From positions 1,426,001-1,490,000 of the forward strand of contig NZ_KZ319339.1 in assembly GCF_002744735.1 (NCBI RefSeq): DNA of 64,000 bases. Direction: 5' to 3'. The stretch is from Marinobacter guineae (GTDB lineage: Bacteria; Pseudomonadota; Gammaproteobacteria; Pseudomonadales; Oleiphilaceae). The notes below the pieces were generated by a model. That model saw nothing but the letters and a program-made list of their open reading frames with translations. It did not search any database and was not told the origin of the DNA. The position numbers and the translations under genes were made by a program. Shown here in pieces: positions 9,711 to 19,414 of the stretch (its first letter is position 1; every line of letters begins with the position of its first letter).

Positions 9711-10313
9711 TTACCAGCTAACGGAATCATTGGAGCCGCGCTTGATGATGGGCGTCTCGCCTTCCCAAAAAGCCAACCCCGTCGCGAGGTCAGTTAAAGA
9801 AAGCTGGATGTAGTATTCAACCTGCTGTTCATCACCAACCTTGTGATTGCGCTGAAGGATCTTTCCAGACAAGCTCAGGTCCGGAGCCTGAAGAGTGCCC
9901 TTCTTCTGGACGCCGCTCTGATCAAACTCCTCTGAGTTGCGGAGTTCACGGGCACGCATGGTCATTTCATCCTCTGCCCCATTCAGGCCGACTGCGGTTG
10001 TGGTGACCACCTTCCCCGAGCGCAGCAGAGCAACCCGAATTTTCTTGGTGAGCTGGTCGGTATCGATGCGTTGCATGGTGTCGTTGTTGATGCGACTGAC
10101 AACCATGATGTAGCGCCCACCGTTCGGATTGGATACCGCGCCGCTGGCAAGCATGTCATCGACTGCCTCTGATGCAGCCTTTTCAAAGTCCCGATAATCC
10201 ATGGTCATGGCGACAGGGCCATTGTCCGCCGCAGGATCAACATATCGGGTAGGTGTGGCACAACCGGCAAGCACCAGAACGCTGGCGGACAATACAATTG
10301 CTCGTTTCAACAT
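9711..10313 (-). CDS. LpoB-like outer membrane lipoprotein (penicillin-binding protein activator type)
   Basis: A 200-residue lipoprotein. The lipobox VLAGC places the lipidated cysteine at residue 18. The rest (FEKAASEAVDDMLASGAV, YIMVVSRINNDTMQRIDTDQLTKKIRVALLRSGKV, LSLSGKILQRN) follows the LpoB fold; in E. coli LpoB reaches from the outer membrane to activate PBP1b in peptidoglycan synthesis. Whether this copy activates a synthase is inferred. I start at the ATG at 10313, with AAGGAAA six bases upstream, rather than at 10340, which lies inside the preceding gene and would move the lipobox inward. It is followed after 18 bases by the unknown exported gene. Confidence 0.82.
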   Translation of the reverse strand: MLKRAIVLSASVLVLAGCATPTRYVDPAADNGPVAMTMDYRDFEKAASEAVDDMLASGAVSNPNGGRYIMVVSRINNDTMQRIDTDQLTKKIRVALLRSGKVVTTTAVGLNGAEDEMTMRARELRNSEEFDQSGVQKKGTLQAPDLSLSGKILQRNHKVGDEQQVEYYIQLSLTDLATGLAFWEGETPIIKRGSNDSVSW

Positions 10314-10326
10314 CGGATTTCCTTTT

Positions 10327-10722
10327 TTACTGCGGTTCACGGAGATGTAACTGATAACTGGTCACTCGCGGATGGGGAGCGGTCGCCTTGAAGAAGCGAT
10401 TCTGCCCCATCAAGAGACTGGCACGCCGGTAGGCATCACCCACGCCCTTAACGGCCATACCCCTTTCATCAAACCAGGTCACTTTCCAGGCAAGCTCTGC
10501 ATCGGAATGGGCTTCTACCGCAAACTGGATCTGCAATAGAGAGCTTCCGCCAGGCTGTGAGAGTCGCTCCTCATAGAGCTCTGTTACTGTCAGCGTATAG
10601 AGGACGTCAGGATCAATTTTCAGTTCTTGCCGTTCAGCCAGAGGATTCGTCGCAGGCTGTGACGCGCACCCCGCCAGAAGCAGGGCAAGGCTCATGCACC
10701 CCGCTATCAAAATATCTTTCAT
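10327..10722 (-). CDS. YcfL-type lipoprotein
   Basis: A 131-residue lipoprotein with the lipobox LLAGC (cysteine 19). The mature part (LYTLTVTELYEERLSQPGGSS, then VEAHSDAELAWKVTWFDERG) matches the YcfL family, a small beta-rich lipoprotein next to lpoB in E. coli and many relatives. The DUF1425-type core has no catalytic motif. The gene is 13 bases before the LpoB-like start and 17 bases after the COG3014-type gene, so the three are expected on one transcript. A structural or regulatory partnership with LpoB is inferred from conserved neighbourhood only. Confidence 0.82.
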   Translation of the reverse strand: MKDILIAGCMSLALLLAGCASQPATNPLAERQELKIDPDVLYTLTVTELYEERLSQPGGSSLLQIQFAVEAHSDAELAWKVTWFDERGMAVKGVGDAYRRASLLMGQNRFFKATAPHPRVTSYQLHLREPQ

Positions 10723-10739
10723 GGGCTTCTCCCCGATGA

Positions 10740-12248
10740 TTACTGGATACTGGAAACCTGAGTCGCTTCCGTCGATTCCGGAAACCTTGCAATTGTCGCT
10801 TCAGATTCGCCCCGCAAATCCATCGTGATGACAGTTGCAGGGGAAAGTGCTGTCGGACGCTTCACGTAAACCAGCGTGAATGGCCGCTCGGGAATATCAA
10901 CGGTGCCAAGAACACCGCCCTGGTGATCAAGTAGTGTCAGGCTTCCACTTTCGGGGCGATCCAGGCGAGCTGCCTGCCAGTGGTCTGGCATGGCCTGCCA
11001 GCCGCGCAAATCCGCCTGTGTAGTTGCTATGGTGAGGGCGGCCGCGCCGAGTTGTCCCACCAGGCCAAACTGCTCGGAAGCCTCGTTTTGCATAACCGCC
11101 TTGATAACCGCTGAGGCCACGGCGCGTGCCAACACGCCTGGGAAGCGTTCTTTCATTTCAGTACGAATAACTGTCCCCATGTCGGCAATCTGCTCGGTTC
11201 TTACGACTTCGCCGGAGCCCACTGCAACACCAAGCGAGCCAGGTACCGCCGATCTTTCAGTGTACTTCGGCAATGCAATACCGAAGTAGGCGGGCGCCTG
11301 CTGATTGCCATGAAAAAGTAACAGAGGGATATCGAACCTGGATTCCTCAAGTACTGGGCCAAGGCCATTCTCATAGACAACCCAAACCTGAGGCCCAAGG
11401 CCGGTGAGACTTTCACTTCCCGACGCAAGTTCATCTGCCAACCTGGCATCAGCCTTAAGCACATCACTGCCGGCGTTCATTTCCGATACTCGTTTCAGCG
11501 ACGTAGCGGCATTCTCGAAGTCGCCACTCGTTGTGGCATTGGCCAGGAAATAAATGCCATGAAGATACGTACTCGCGGGGACAATAAACTCCGGGAAAAC
11601 GGACCAGCCGGAAGTCTCGCCGTAATTGTCGGCAATCGCTGCGTGAAGGGCTTCGTTGTCGAGGCTGTTGCTGACCATCGACGCACTGCTTTCTTCGTCC
11701 TTGGCTTCTTCTTCCAGCGCTGCCTGCTGTTCGGCAATTTCTTTCTGGAAGTACTCAACCGCCCTGCGCGTCCGGTCATTGGCGCGATGGAATTCGACAC
11801 GGGCATACTCATTATTGCCAGCAGCGAGAAAGGCGAGCCCCTTATAGGTATTGACCAGGACGGCTTCAGACATCAACGCCTCGTAGTCTCGCTCCGAGTC
11901 GTTAACCATGATAGCCATAAAACCTTCGGCAGCTTCTTCAACAACCCCCTCGGTATCCAGGTACTTCATGCCTTCTTCTGCTAAATCAAAGGCCTCGGCG
12001 GCTTCACTATATTGTCCGGTCAGCCGGTAAAGCTCGCCCTGGTGCAAAAGTTCAAGCAGATGCCCCTCGGAATCCACCTCTTCACCTTCCGCTGATTCAA
12101 AGCTCACCGACTCCAGGGCAACCTGATAATCGCCTGAGGAATAGGCCTGATTGAAAGAGGACATCTGGTTGCGATGCTGGAAAGACGAGCACCCAGAGAT
12201 GAGGGACGTGACCGCGAGGGCCAACAAAGAGTGGTTCAATAACTTCAC
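10740..12248 (-). CDS. COG3014-type lipoprotein, first gene of envelope operon
   Basis: A 502-residue lipoprotein: a short hydrophobic signal ends in LISGC, giving a lipidated cysteine at residue 20. The N-terminal half is helical and acidic with TPR-like repeats (GELYRLTGQYSEAAEAFDLAEEG, YKGLAFLAAGNNEYARVEFHRA) and a glutamate-rich coiled coil near residues 165-195. The C-terminal half is beta-rich. It matches the COG3014 group, whose role is unknown. I start at GTG 12248, with GGAG seven bases upstream and the signal peptide immediately after; the longer frame would bury the signal peptide. It leads the minus-strand operon with the YcfL and LpoB-like genes. Confidence 0.75.
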   Translation of the reverse strand: MKLLNHSLLALAVTSLISGCSSFQHRNQMSSFNQAYSSGDYQVALESVSFESAEGEEVDSEGHLLELLHQGELYRLTGQYSEAAEAFDLAEEGMKYLDTEGVVEEAAEGFMAIMVNDSERDYEALMSEAVLVNTYKGLAFLAAGNNEYARVEFHRANDRTRRAVEYFQKEIAEQQAALEEEAKDEESSASMVSNSLDNEALHAAIADNYGETSGWSVFPEFIVPASTYLHGIYFLANATTSGDFENAATSLKRVSEMNAGSDVLKADARLADELASGSESLTGLGPQVWVVYENGLGPVLEESRFDIPLLLFHGNQQAPAYFGIALPKYTERSAVPGSLGVAVGSGEVVRTEQIADMGTVIRTEMKERFPGVLARAVASAVIKAVMQNEASEQFGLVGQLGAAALTIATTQADLRGWQAMPDHWQAARLDRPESGSLTLLDHQGGVLGTVDIPERPFTLVYVKRPTALSPATVITMDLRGESEATIARFPESTEATQVSSIQ

Positions 12249-12543
12249 GCCAATGCTCCATGGATTAATCAACTGTCCGGAAGACCTGGAAAACCAAACA
12301 GCTGTGGCAATTCCTTTTGTCACCGGGCTACTTAACTCAACGTCAAGATTCTTACAGAGCGTTAACGTTAGATTGAAACTCCAAAGGCGGATAGCTAACT
12401 AGCAGTTATATTGCAATCTTTTACTTTTGAATCACGAAGCGACACAGATTCCACAGATACATACCTTGACTTTCTTAGGCACCTCCCAAAAAAGAAGGAC
12501 TTACAAAGACCAAGGCGTGTCAGCTGCGAAGGAGGTTTCTCTG
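12249..12543. other. Gene-free interval before the envelope operon
   Basis: About 295 bases between the convergent end of the hydroxyacid dehydrogenase gene and the GTG start of the envelope operon. It is more AT-rich than the genes and should hold the operon promoter, but I cannot pick a reliable -35/-10 pair. No RNA gene or clear terminator was seen. Confidence 0.5.
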
Positions 12544-13482
12544 TCAAAACTCCAGAGACTTGAGGTTGCAGGCCGTAATTTCGACGATTCGCTGCCGCGC
12601 TTCCCGGCTGGCCCAGGCAGAGTGCGGGGTAATGATCAGGTTCGGAATATCGTCCGCCAGCAATGGATTGCCATTCCGGGGCGGCTCTTCGGTGAGCACA
12701 TCGAAACCGGCACCACCGATTTCCCCGGCCCTCAGGGCATCCGCCAGCGCCTGTTCATTCACCAGACCACCTCGGCTGGTGTTGATCAGCAATGAATCGC
12801 GCTTCATCAACTTCAGTTCATGAGCACCGATCAGATCTCGGGTTTCATCCGTGAGAAGGCAGTGGAGTGACAGCACATCCACCTGCGGCAGTAGTTCTTC
12901 CAGAGGGATCCGGGGGTAATCATCCACGATTCCCGCTTCCTGGCCCGGCCGTGCGCCCAGCACGATTTTCATCCCGAATGCAGCCGCACGCTCCGCCACA
13001 CCCTGGCCCAGGTCACCGTAGCCGACGATACCGAGGGTTCGCCCCTCCAGCTCCATAATCGGATGGTCCATCAGGCAGAACATGTCACTCCGCCCCCAAC
13101 GCCCGGCCTGAACATCCCGGCTGTAGTCCAGCAACCGTGTGGCCAGTGCCAGCATCAGCGCCATGGTGTGCTGCGCCACCGTGGAACGGCCGTAATTGGT
13201 GACATTCATTACCTTGATGCCATGATCCTTCGCCGCCGCCTGGTCTATATTGTTCAGGCCCGTCGCCACCACCGCAATGGCCTTCAGCTCCGGACAGGCC
13301 TCGAAATGCTCCCGGCTGAGCACAACCTTGTTGACGAGAACCGTATCAAAGCCCCGGATCCGCTCCAGCACCTGTTCTGGGGCAGTCCGTTCAAACTTTT
13401 CAAGCCCGCCGGTCACCGATTCGATGGGTGACAGATCCACATCGTTGCCGAGCGTCTTGGCATCAAGGAATACCGCTTTCAT
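12544..13482 (-). CDS. D-2-hydroxyacid dehydrogenase
   Basis: A 312-residue NAD(P)-dependent dehydrogenase of the D-isomer-specific family, reducing a 2-keto acid to a D-2-hydroxy acid. The cofactor-binding motif GYGDLG is at 154-159, and the catalytic set is complete: Arg237 in NTSRGG, Glu266 in LTEEPP and His287 in TPHSAW. The overall pattern (VATGLNNIDQAAA, NVTNYGRSTVAQHTMALML) is closest to glycerate/hydroxypyruvate dehydrogenases, so hydroxypyruvate or glyoxylate is the likely substrate, but this is family inference. It stands alone on the minus strand, divergent from tpm with a 73-base gap. Confidence 0.9.
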   Translation of the reverse strand: MKAVFLDAKTLGNDVDLSPIESVTGGLEKFERTAPEQVLERIRGFDTVLVNKVVLSREHFEACPELKAIAVVATGLNNIDQAAAKDHGIKVMNVTNYGRSTVAQHTMALMLALATRLLDYSRDVQAGRWGRSDMFCLMDHPIMELEGRTLGIVGYGDLGQGVAERAAAFGMKIVLGARPGQEAGIVDDYPRIPLEELLPQVDVLSLHCLLTDETRDLIGAHELKLMKRDSLLINTSRGGLVNEQALADALRAGEIGGAGFDVLTEEPPRNGNPLLADDIPNLIITPHSAWASREARQRIVEITACNLKSLEF

Positions 13483-13555
13483 ACTTTTCTCCTGAATCCA
13501 TATAAGGACAGGTTAAGGTAGACTCAAACAAACGTCCAAGAACAGGGTTGAAACC

Positions 13556-14209
13556 ATGGAACACGAATTCTGGCACGAACGCTGGGCCAAGAAGGAAATC
13601 GGCTTTCACGAAGGTACCGTTAACCAGTATCTCTATGACCACTGGCCCGAACTCGCCGGCAAGGGCACCGACGCTGTGTTCGTCCCCCTCTGCGGTAAAG
13701 CCCATGACATGTGGTGGCTCCACGACCGCGGCCACCCCATCATCGGCGTGGAACTGAGCGAAATAGCCTGCAAAGATTTCTTCGAGGAGGCCGGAGAGAA
13801 AGCCAAAATCCACCCCGGCGAACCTTTCATTACTTTCAAACACGATGACCTGCAACTCTGGTGCGGCGACTTCTTCCAACTGGCTCCCGACGACCTCAAA
13901 AACATCCGCCTGGTCTACGACCGCGCCGCCCTCATTGCCCTGCCCCCGAATATGCGCAAAGGTTATGTGGAGCATCTGACTGCCGTCATCCCTGACGGCA
14001 CCAGAATCCTCCTGATCACCCTGGACTACGACACCGAAATAAAGGGTCCTCCCTTTAACGTCAGCAACGAAGAAGTCCAGGAACTGTATCAGGACGACTA
14101 CGAAATCGAACACGTTCTCACCAACAACCTGGCCAAAGACCACCCGTTCGCCAAACGGCGTGGGCTTGAAGGTGCATCCGAAAGCGTTTTCCGCCTGACC
14201 AAACTCTGA
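13556..14209 (+). CDS. tpm: Thiopurine S-methyltransferase
   Basis: A 217-residue cytosolic methyltransferase. The start MEHEFWHERWAKKEIGFHEG, the SAM-binding segment FVPLCGKAHDMWWLHDRGHPIIGVELSE (about residues 40-67) and LVYDRAALIALPPNMRKGYVEHL are diagnostic of bacterial thiopurine methyltransferases, which in Pseudomonas also methylate selenium and tellurium oxyanion products. The natural substrate is not fixed by sequence. Length is normal. It is divergent from the hydroxyacid dehydrogenase and ends 32 bases before a perfect long inverted repeat. Confidence 0.93.
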   Translation: MEHEFWHERWAKKEIGFHEGTVNQYLYDHWPELAGKGTDAVFVPLCGKAHDMWWLHDRGHPIIGVELSEIACKDFFEEAGEKAKIHPGEPFITFKHDDLQLWCGDFFQLAPDDLKNIRLVYDRAALIALPPNMRKGYVEHLTAVIPDGTRILLITLDYDTEIKGPPFNVSNEEVQELYQDDYEIEHVLTNNLAKDHPFAKRRGLEGASESVFRLTKL

Positions 14210-14605
14210 ACAGGTCTATCGGAGAGGTTTGATCGGAGTGTACCGGGTGGCTTTCTGAAAACGAATTTGATGTCTGAGCGAAGCGAGTTGCCAATTCGTT
14301 TTCAGAAAGCCACCCGGTGCGCTCCAGCCCCCCACAATCGAGCCCCAAGGCCCAACCAAAGCTACAAAAACACCACACCCACCTAACATAATTTAATGAA
14401 CCTTAACCACTCCCCCACTGTCCAACTCGCGAACCGTGAACTAAGCTCAAAATAAGCAAGCCGACCACGACCCGATCGTCTACCGGCTTGTAAGTATCCA
14501 TTCCTTCCACCCATAACTAGACAGACCGCCCAGATTGGCGGAGCCAACTGCAACGGGGAAATTGCGTGAACTGAAAGCTGAAGAACAGCGAGCGAGGGGC
14601 AATCT
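14210..14605. other. Gene-free interval upstream of prkA
   Basis: About 395 bases without a supported gene. It holds the perfect inverted repeat at 14242-14318 directly after tpm, then an AT-richer stretch (14370-14600) that should contain the prkA operon promoter. In E. coli the equivalent operon is stress- and sigma-S-controlled, but no promoter element is clear enough here to call. Confidence 0.5.
14242..14318. repeat. Long inverted repeat, copy 2 (different loop)
   Basis: Two 26-base arms (14242-14267 and 14293-14318) are perfectly complementary and enclose a 25-base loop containing GAGCGAAGCGAG. The arm ends next to the loop contain AAAACGAATT. The loop differs from the GTGCGGAGCC core of the other three long repeats, so this is a related but separate class. 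There is no T-run after it on either strand. Confidence 0.85.
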
Positions 14606-16528
14606 ATGAGCATACTGCAGCACTTCAAAGACCGGTATGAGAGTACCCAGGAAGAAGAATACAGCCTGGAGGAATACCTGGAGATCTGCAAAAAGGACCC
14701 AACGGCCTATTCCACGGCCGCTGAGAGAATGTTAATTGCCATCGGCGAACCAGAACTCGTCGATACCTCCCGTGATCAGAGGCTGTCACGCATCTTTTCC
14801 AACAAGGTCATCAAGCGATACCCGGAGTTTTCCGAGTTTTACGGCATGGAAGACGCCGTCGAAAACATCGTGTCCTTCTTCCGCCACGCGGCCCAGGGTC
14901 TGGAAGAGAAGAAACAGATTCTTTACCTCCTCGGCCCGGTCGGTGGCGGCAAATCCTCCCTGGCGGAAAAGCTCAAGTCACTGATGCAGAAGGTGCCTTT
15001 CTACGCCATCCAGGGTTCGCCGGTGAACGAGTCACCGCTTGGCCTGTTCGACCCGGCTGAGGATGCCCAGATCCTGGAAGAGGAATACGGCATTCCGGCC
15101 CGCTACCTGAAAACCATCATGTCGCCCTGGGCCGTCAAACGCCTGCACGAGTATGGCGGCGATATCAGTCAGTTCCGGGTGGTCAAGAAATACCCCTCGG
15201 TACTCGACCAGATTGGCGTGTCCAAAACCGAGCCCGGAGACGACAACAACCAGGATATTTCCGCCCTCGTGGGCAAGGTCAACATCCGCATGCTGGAAGA
15301 TTTCTCCCAGGATGATCCGGATGCTTACAGCTTCAGCGGCGGCCTGTGTAAAGCCAACCAGGGTCTGATGGAGTTCGTGGAGATGTTCAAGGCGCCGATC
15401 AAGGTGCTGCATCCACTGCTGACCGCCACCCAGGAAGGCAACTACAACACCACCGAAGGCATGGGCTCGGTGCCCTTCGACGGCGTAATTCTGGCCCACT
15501 CCAACGAATCCGAGTGGCAGACTTTCCGCAACAACAAACACAACGAAGCCTTCCTTGACCGGGTCTACATCGTCAAGGTGCCTTACTGTGTGCGGGTAAC
15601 CGAAGAAATTGAAATATACAAAAAGCTGCTGAGCAACAGTTCACTGGAAGGCGCGCCCTGTGCTCCGGACACCCTGGACATGCTTGCCCAGTTCTCCGTG
15701 CTCTCGCGAATTAAAGAACCTGAAAATTCCAGCATCTTCTCAAAGATGCGGGTTTACGATGGCCAGAATATCAAGGACACCGATCCGAAAGCCAAATCCA
15801 TCCAGGAGTACCGGGATGCAGCGGGCGTGATGGAAGGCATGGACGGCCTCTCGACCCGGTTTGCCTTCAAGATCCTGTCCAAGGTATTCAACTTCGACAC
15901 CACTGAAGTGGCTGCCAATCCGGTACACCTGCTCTATGTTCTGGAGAAACAGATTGAACAGGAGCAATTCCAGGCCGAAACCCACGAGAAATACCTCAGG
16001 TTTATCAAGGAATTCCTCGCACCGCACTATGTCCAGTTCATCGGCAAGGAAATCCAGACTGCGTACCTGGAAAGCTACAGCGAGTACGGCCAGAACCTGT
16101 TCGATCGGTATGTAACCTATGCCGATTTCTGGATTCAGGATCAGGAATACCGGGATCCGGAGACTGGCGAAATTCTCGACCGATCCTCGATCAACGACGA
16201 GCTGGAGAAGATCGAGAAGCCGGCTGGCATCAGCAACCCGAAGGATTTTCGCAACGAAGTGGTCAATTTCGTGCTGCGGGCGCGGGCCAACAACCAGGGC
16301 CGCAACCCGTCCTGGCTCAGCTATGAAAAGCTGCGCAGCGTGATCGAGAAGAAGATGTTCTCGAACACCGAAGACCTGCTGCCAGTGATCTCCTTCAACC
16401 CGAAAGCCAGTCAGGAAGATCAGAACAAGCACAAGCAGTTCGTCGAGCGTATGGTCGACCGAGGCTACACGGAGAAGCAGGTACGGCTATTGGCCGAATG
16501 GTATCTGCGGGTTCGAAAGTCTCATTAA
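14606..16528 (+). CDS. prkA: PrkA-type serine protein kinase / AAA protein
   Basis: A 640-residue cytosolic protein (YeaG in E. coli). The N-terminal AAA-type ATPase part carries the Walker A motif GPVGGGKSS at 110-118; the C-terminal PrkA domain follows from about residue 400. The family has reported serine kinase activity and works in nutrient stress and stationary-phase adaptation; some members were reported as AAA+ proteases, so the true activity is debated. Length is standard. It leads the conserved prkA-yeaH-spoVR operon, with 33 bases to yeaH. GAGGGG lies seven bases before the ATG. Confidence 0.95.
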   Translation: MSILQHFKDRYESTQEEEYSLEEYLEICKKDPTAYSTAAERMLIAIGEPELVDTSRDQRLSRIFSNKVIKRYPEFSEFYGMEDAVENIVSFFRHAAQGLEEKKQILYLLGPVGGGKSSLAEKLKSLMQKVPFYAIQGSPVNESPLGLFDPAEDAQILEEEYGIPARYLKTIMSPWAVKRLHEYGGDISQFRVVKKYPSVLDQIGVSKTEPGDDNNQDISALVGKVNIRMLEDFSQDDPDAYSFSGGLCKANQGLMEFVEMFKAPIKVLHPLLTATQEGNYNTTEGMGSVPFDGVILAHSNESEWQTFRNNKHNEAFLDRVYIVKVPYCVRVTEEIEIYKKLLSNSSLEGAPCAPDTLDMLAQFSVLSRIKEPENSSIFSKMRVYDGQNIKDTDPKAKSIQEYRDAAGVMEGMDGLSTRFAFKILSKVFNFDTTEVAANPVHLLYVLEKQIEQEQFQAETHEKYLRFIKEFLAPHYVQFIGKEIQTAYLESYSEYGQNLFDRYVTYADFWIQDQEYRDPETGEILDRSSINDELEKIEKPAGISNPKDFRNEVVNFVLRARANNQGRNPSWLSYEKLRSVIEKKMFSNTEDLLPVISFNPKASQEDQNKHKQFVERMVDRGYTEKQVRLLAEWYLRVRKSH

Positions 16529-16561
16529 GTCAGTGACCACTCACTGAACTGGAGTTACGCC

Positions 16562-17857
16562 ATGGGAATGACCCACATAGTCGACCGGCGACTGAACGGT
16601 AAGAACAAGAGCGCGGTGAATCGGGAACGGTTCCTGCGCCGCTACCGCCATCACATTAAACGTGCGGTGGCGGATGCGGTGCAGAAGCGCTCAATAACAG
16701 ATATTGAGCGGGGCGAGAAAGTCAGCATTCCGTCCCGGGATATTGAAGAACCCATCTTCCATCACGGCCAGGGTGGCCGGCGGGAGGTGGTTCACCCCGG
16801 TAACCAGGAGTTTGTGGCCGGCGATACCATCCCCAAGCCCGAAGGCGGGGGTGGCCAGGGCTCCGGACAGGGGCAGGCCAGCCCGGATGGTGAGGGGATG
16901 GACGAATTCGCCTTCCAGATTACCCAGGAAGAGTTCCTGGATTTCCTGTTCGACGACCTGGAACTGCCCAACCTTGCCCGCAAGAAACTGAAAGACACCG
17001 AAGCGTTCAAATACGTCCGCTCGGGTTTCAGCACCCAGGGGGTGCCGGCCAAGCTGGATGTAGTGCGCTCCCTGCGCGGTGCCCATGCCAGGCGCCTGGG
17101 CCTTGGCGGTGCCCGCAAGAAGAAAATCCGGGACCTGGAAAAACAGCTGGAAGCCCTGAAATCCGCGCCAGATGATCTGGACCCTGCGTTCAGCCATGAG
17201 GACCAGATTCAGGTTCTGGAGGAAGAAATTGCCCGGCTGAAAGCGAATGTGAAACGAATCCCGTTCATTGATGAAATAGACCTGCGCTACCGCCAGCACC
17301 TGAAGCAGCCGCAACCGGCCACCAGCGCGGTCATGTTCTGCCTGATGGATGTGTCCGGTTCGATGACCCAGATGCACAAGGACATCGCCAAGCGCTTTTT
17401 CATCCTGCTGTATCTGTTCCTGAAGAAGAACTACAAGAAAATCGAAGTGGTTTTCATCCGCCACCACACCAGCGCCAAGGAAGTGGACGAGGAGGAGTTC
17501 TTCTATTCCCGGGAAACCGGCGGCACCATCGTCTCCAGCGCACTCAAACTGATGCACAAGATTGTTGAATCCCGCTATTCCCCGTCCGAGTGGAATATCT
17601 ACGCGGCACAGGCATCAGACGGCGATAACTGGAATGACGATTCTCCGGTCTGCGGAAAGATTCTTGCCGACAGTATTTTGCCGCTGGTCCAGTACTTCGC
17701 CTATGTGGAAATCACGCCACAGGATCACCAGATGCTCTGGTATGAATACGAAAAGATTCACGAGCGCTTCCCCCAGAGCTTTGCGTTACAGCAGATCGCC
17801 GACCCCGGCGAGATCTACCCGGTGTTCCGCCAGTTGTTTGAGAGGAAAGCCGCATGA
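16562..17857 (+). CDS. yeaH: YeaH/YhbH family protein (DUF444)
   Basis: A 431-residue cytosolic protein of the DUF444 family. A glycine-rich linker ([11 protein letters not shown]) lies near residues 95-110, a coiled coil ([29 protein letters not shown]) spans about 180-235, and a von Willebrand A-like metal site begins with LMDVSGSM at about 261-268. The family is the constant partner of PrkA and SpoVR in stress and sporulation operons and may be a PrkA target or adaptor; that role is inferred. It overlaps spoVR by four bases (ATGA), so the two are translationally coupled. Confidence 0.93.
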   Translation: MGMTHIVDRRLNGKNKSAVNRERFLRRYRHHIKRAVADAVQKRSITDIERGEKVSIPSRDIEEPIFHHGQGGRREVVHPGNQEFVAGDTIPKPEGGGGQGSGQGQASPDGEGMDEFAFQITQEEFLDFLFDDLELPNLARKKLKDTEAFKYVRSGFSTQGVPAKLDVVRSLRGAHARRLGLGGARKKKIRDLEKQLEALKSAPDDLDPAFSHEDQIQVLEEEIARLKANVKRIPFIDEIDLRYRQHLKQPQPATSAVMFCLMDVSGSMTQMHKDIAKRFFILLYLFLKKNYKKIEVVFIRHHTSAKEVDEEEFFYSRETGGTIVSSALKLMHKIVESRYSPSEWNIYAAQASDGDNWNDDSPVCGKILADSILPLVQYFAYVEITPQDHQMLWYEYEKIHERFPQSFALQQIADPGEIYPVFRQLFERKAA

Positions 17858-19413
17858 CCAACCTGATGGATCGCCCGAATCTGCCGGGAAGTGACCAGCC
17901 CAGAGCCCGGGAGCCGATTTCCACAGGCTCTGAATGGACTTTCGAGCTGGTCCAGAAATACGACGACGAGATCGCCAAATGCGCCGCCGAGTTTGGCCTG
18001 GACACCTACCCCAATCAGGTTGAGGTGATCAGCGCCGAGCAGATGATGGACGCCTACAGCTCCGTGGGCATGCCCGTTGGCTACCATCACTGGTCCTTCG
18101 GCAAACAGTTCCTCAGTACCTCAAAGGGATACCAGCGCGGCCAGATGGGGCTGGCCTATGAGATCGTCATCAACTCCAATCCCTGCATCGCTTACCTGAT
18201 GGAGGAAAATACCCTGCCCATGCAGGCGCTGGTGATTGCCCACGCCTCCTATGGCCACAATTCCTTCTTCAAGGGCAATTACCTGTTCCGCACCTGGACC
18301 GACGCCAGCGCTATTATTGATTACCTGGTGTTTGCCCGGAATTACGTGGCTGAATGCGAAGAGCGTTACGGCGTTGACGCTGTGGAGGAGATTCTCGATT
18401 CCTGTCACGCCCTGATGAACTATGGCGTAGACCGCTACAAGCGGCCCGCCCCCATCTCAGCCTCGGAAGAAGTGCGGCGGCAGAAAGAGCGGGAGGAATA
18501 CCAGCAACGGCGCATCAACGACCTGTGGCGAACCATCCCGAAAATGGACGAGGATGATGACCCGGTTAAGCGGCGCAAACGCTTCCCCGAGGAACCGCAG
18601 GAAAATATTCTCTACTTCATCGAGAAAAACGCCCCGCTGCTGGAAACCTGGCAGCGCGAGATCATCCGCATCGTGCGCAAACTGGCCCAGTATTTCTACC
18701 CCCAGCGCCAGACCCAGGTGATGAATGAGGGCTGGGCCACCTTCTGGCATTACACTCTGCTGCACCGCATGTACGACAAGGGCCTGGTGAACGACGGTTT
18801 CATGCTCGAATTCCTCCAGAGTCATTCGGCCGTGGTTTATCAGCCGCCGTTTAACAGCCCATGGTACTCGGGCATCAACCCCTATACCCTGGGTTTTTCG
18901 ATGTTCACGGACCTTCGCCGGATCTGTGAGAAACCGACAGATGAAGACCGGCACTGGTTCCCGGACATCGCCGGCAGTGATTGGCTGGAAACCCTGCATT
19001 TCGCGATGAAGAACTTCAAGGACGAGAGTTTTATCCAGCAGTTTCTCTCTCCCAAGGTGATGCGGGACCTGAAGCTGTTCGCGATCCAGAACGACGACCA
19101 GGAAGATGTGTACCGGGTAACGGCCATTCACGACGAGCCCGGCTACCGGGAACTACGGGAAAAACTGGCCCGCCAGTACAACCTCAGTTACCGTGAGCCG
19201 AACATTCAGGTGTGGAACGTGGATGTGCGCGGTGACCGCTCACTGACCCTCCGGCACGTTCCGGTAGACCGTGTGCCCCTGGGCAACGAGACCGCTGAAG
19301 TGCTGCGCCATGTGCACCGGTTATGGGGCTTTGATGTGCACCTGGAAAGCGTGGACGACGGCGCCACAATTCAGGAATACCATTGCCCGCCCCGGGAATT
19401 CGAGGAGGACTAA
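17854..19413 (+). CDS. SpoVR family protein
   Basis: A 519-residue protein of the SpoVR/YcgB family, standard length. Recognisable segments are [30 protein letters not shown] and [18 protein letters not shown]; the conserved histidines and glutamates there resemble a metal-binding hydrolase site, though no activity is established. It is the third gene of the prkA-yeaH-spoVR set and overlaps yeaH by four bases. Its last codons contain AGGAGG, which appears to serve as ribosome binding site for the following phosphatase gene. Confidence 0.93.
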   Translation: MTNLMDRPNLPGSDQPRAREPISTGSEWTFELVQKYDDEIAKCAAEFGLDTYPNQVEVISAEQMMDAYSSVGMPVGYHHWSFGKQFLSTSKGYQRGQMGLAYEIVINSNPCIAYLMEENTLPMQALVIAHASYGHNSFFKGNYLFRTWTDASAIIDYLVFARNYVAECEERYGVDAVEEILDSCHALMNYGVDRYKRPAPISASEEVRRQKEREEYQQRRINDLWRTIPKMDEDDDPVKRRKRFPEEPQENILYFIEKNAPLLETWQREIIRIVRKLAQYFYPQRQTQVMNEGWATFWHYTLLHRMYDKGLVNDGFMLEFLQSHSAVVYQPPFNSPWYSGINPYTLGFSMFTDLRRICEKPTDEDRHWFPDIAGSDWLETLHFAMKNFKDESFIQQFLSPKVMRDLKLFAIQNDDQEDVYRVTAIHDEPGYRELREKLARQYNLSYREPNIQVWNVDVRGDRSLTLRHVPVDRVPLGNETAEVLRHVHRLWGFDVHLESVDDGATIQEYHCPPREFEED

Positions 19414-19414
19414 T

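Noticed and set aside
12427..12795. Small plus-strand frame across the hydroxyacid dehydrogenase end
   Set aside because: No ribosome binding site or homology; it is mainly antisense to a well-supported gene.
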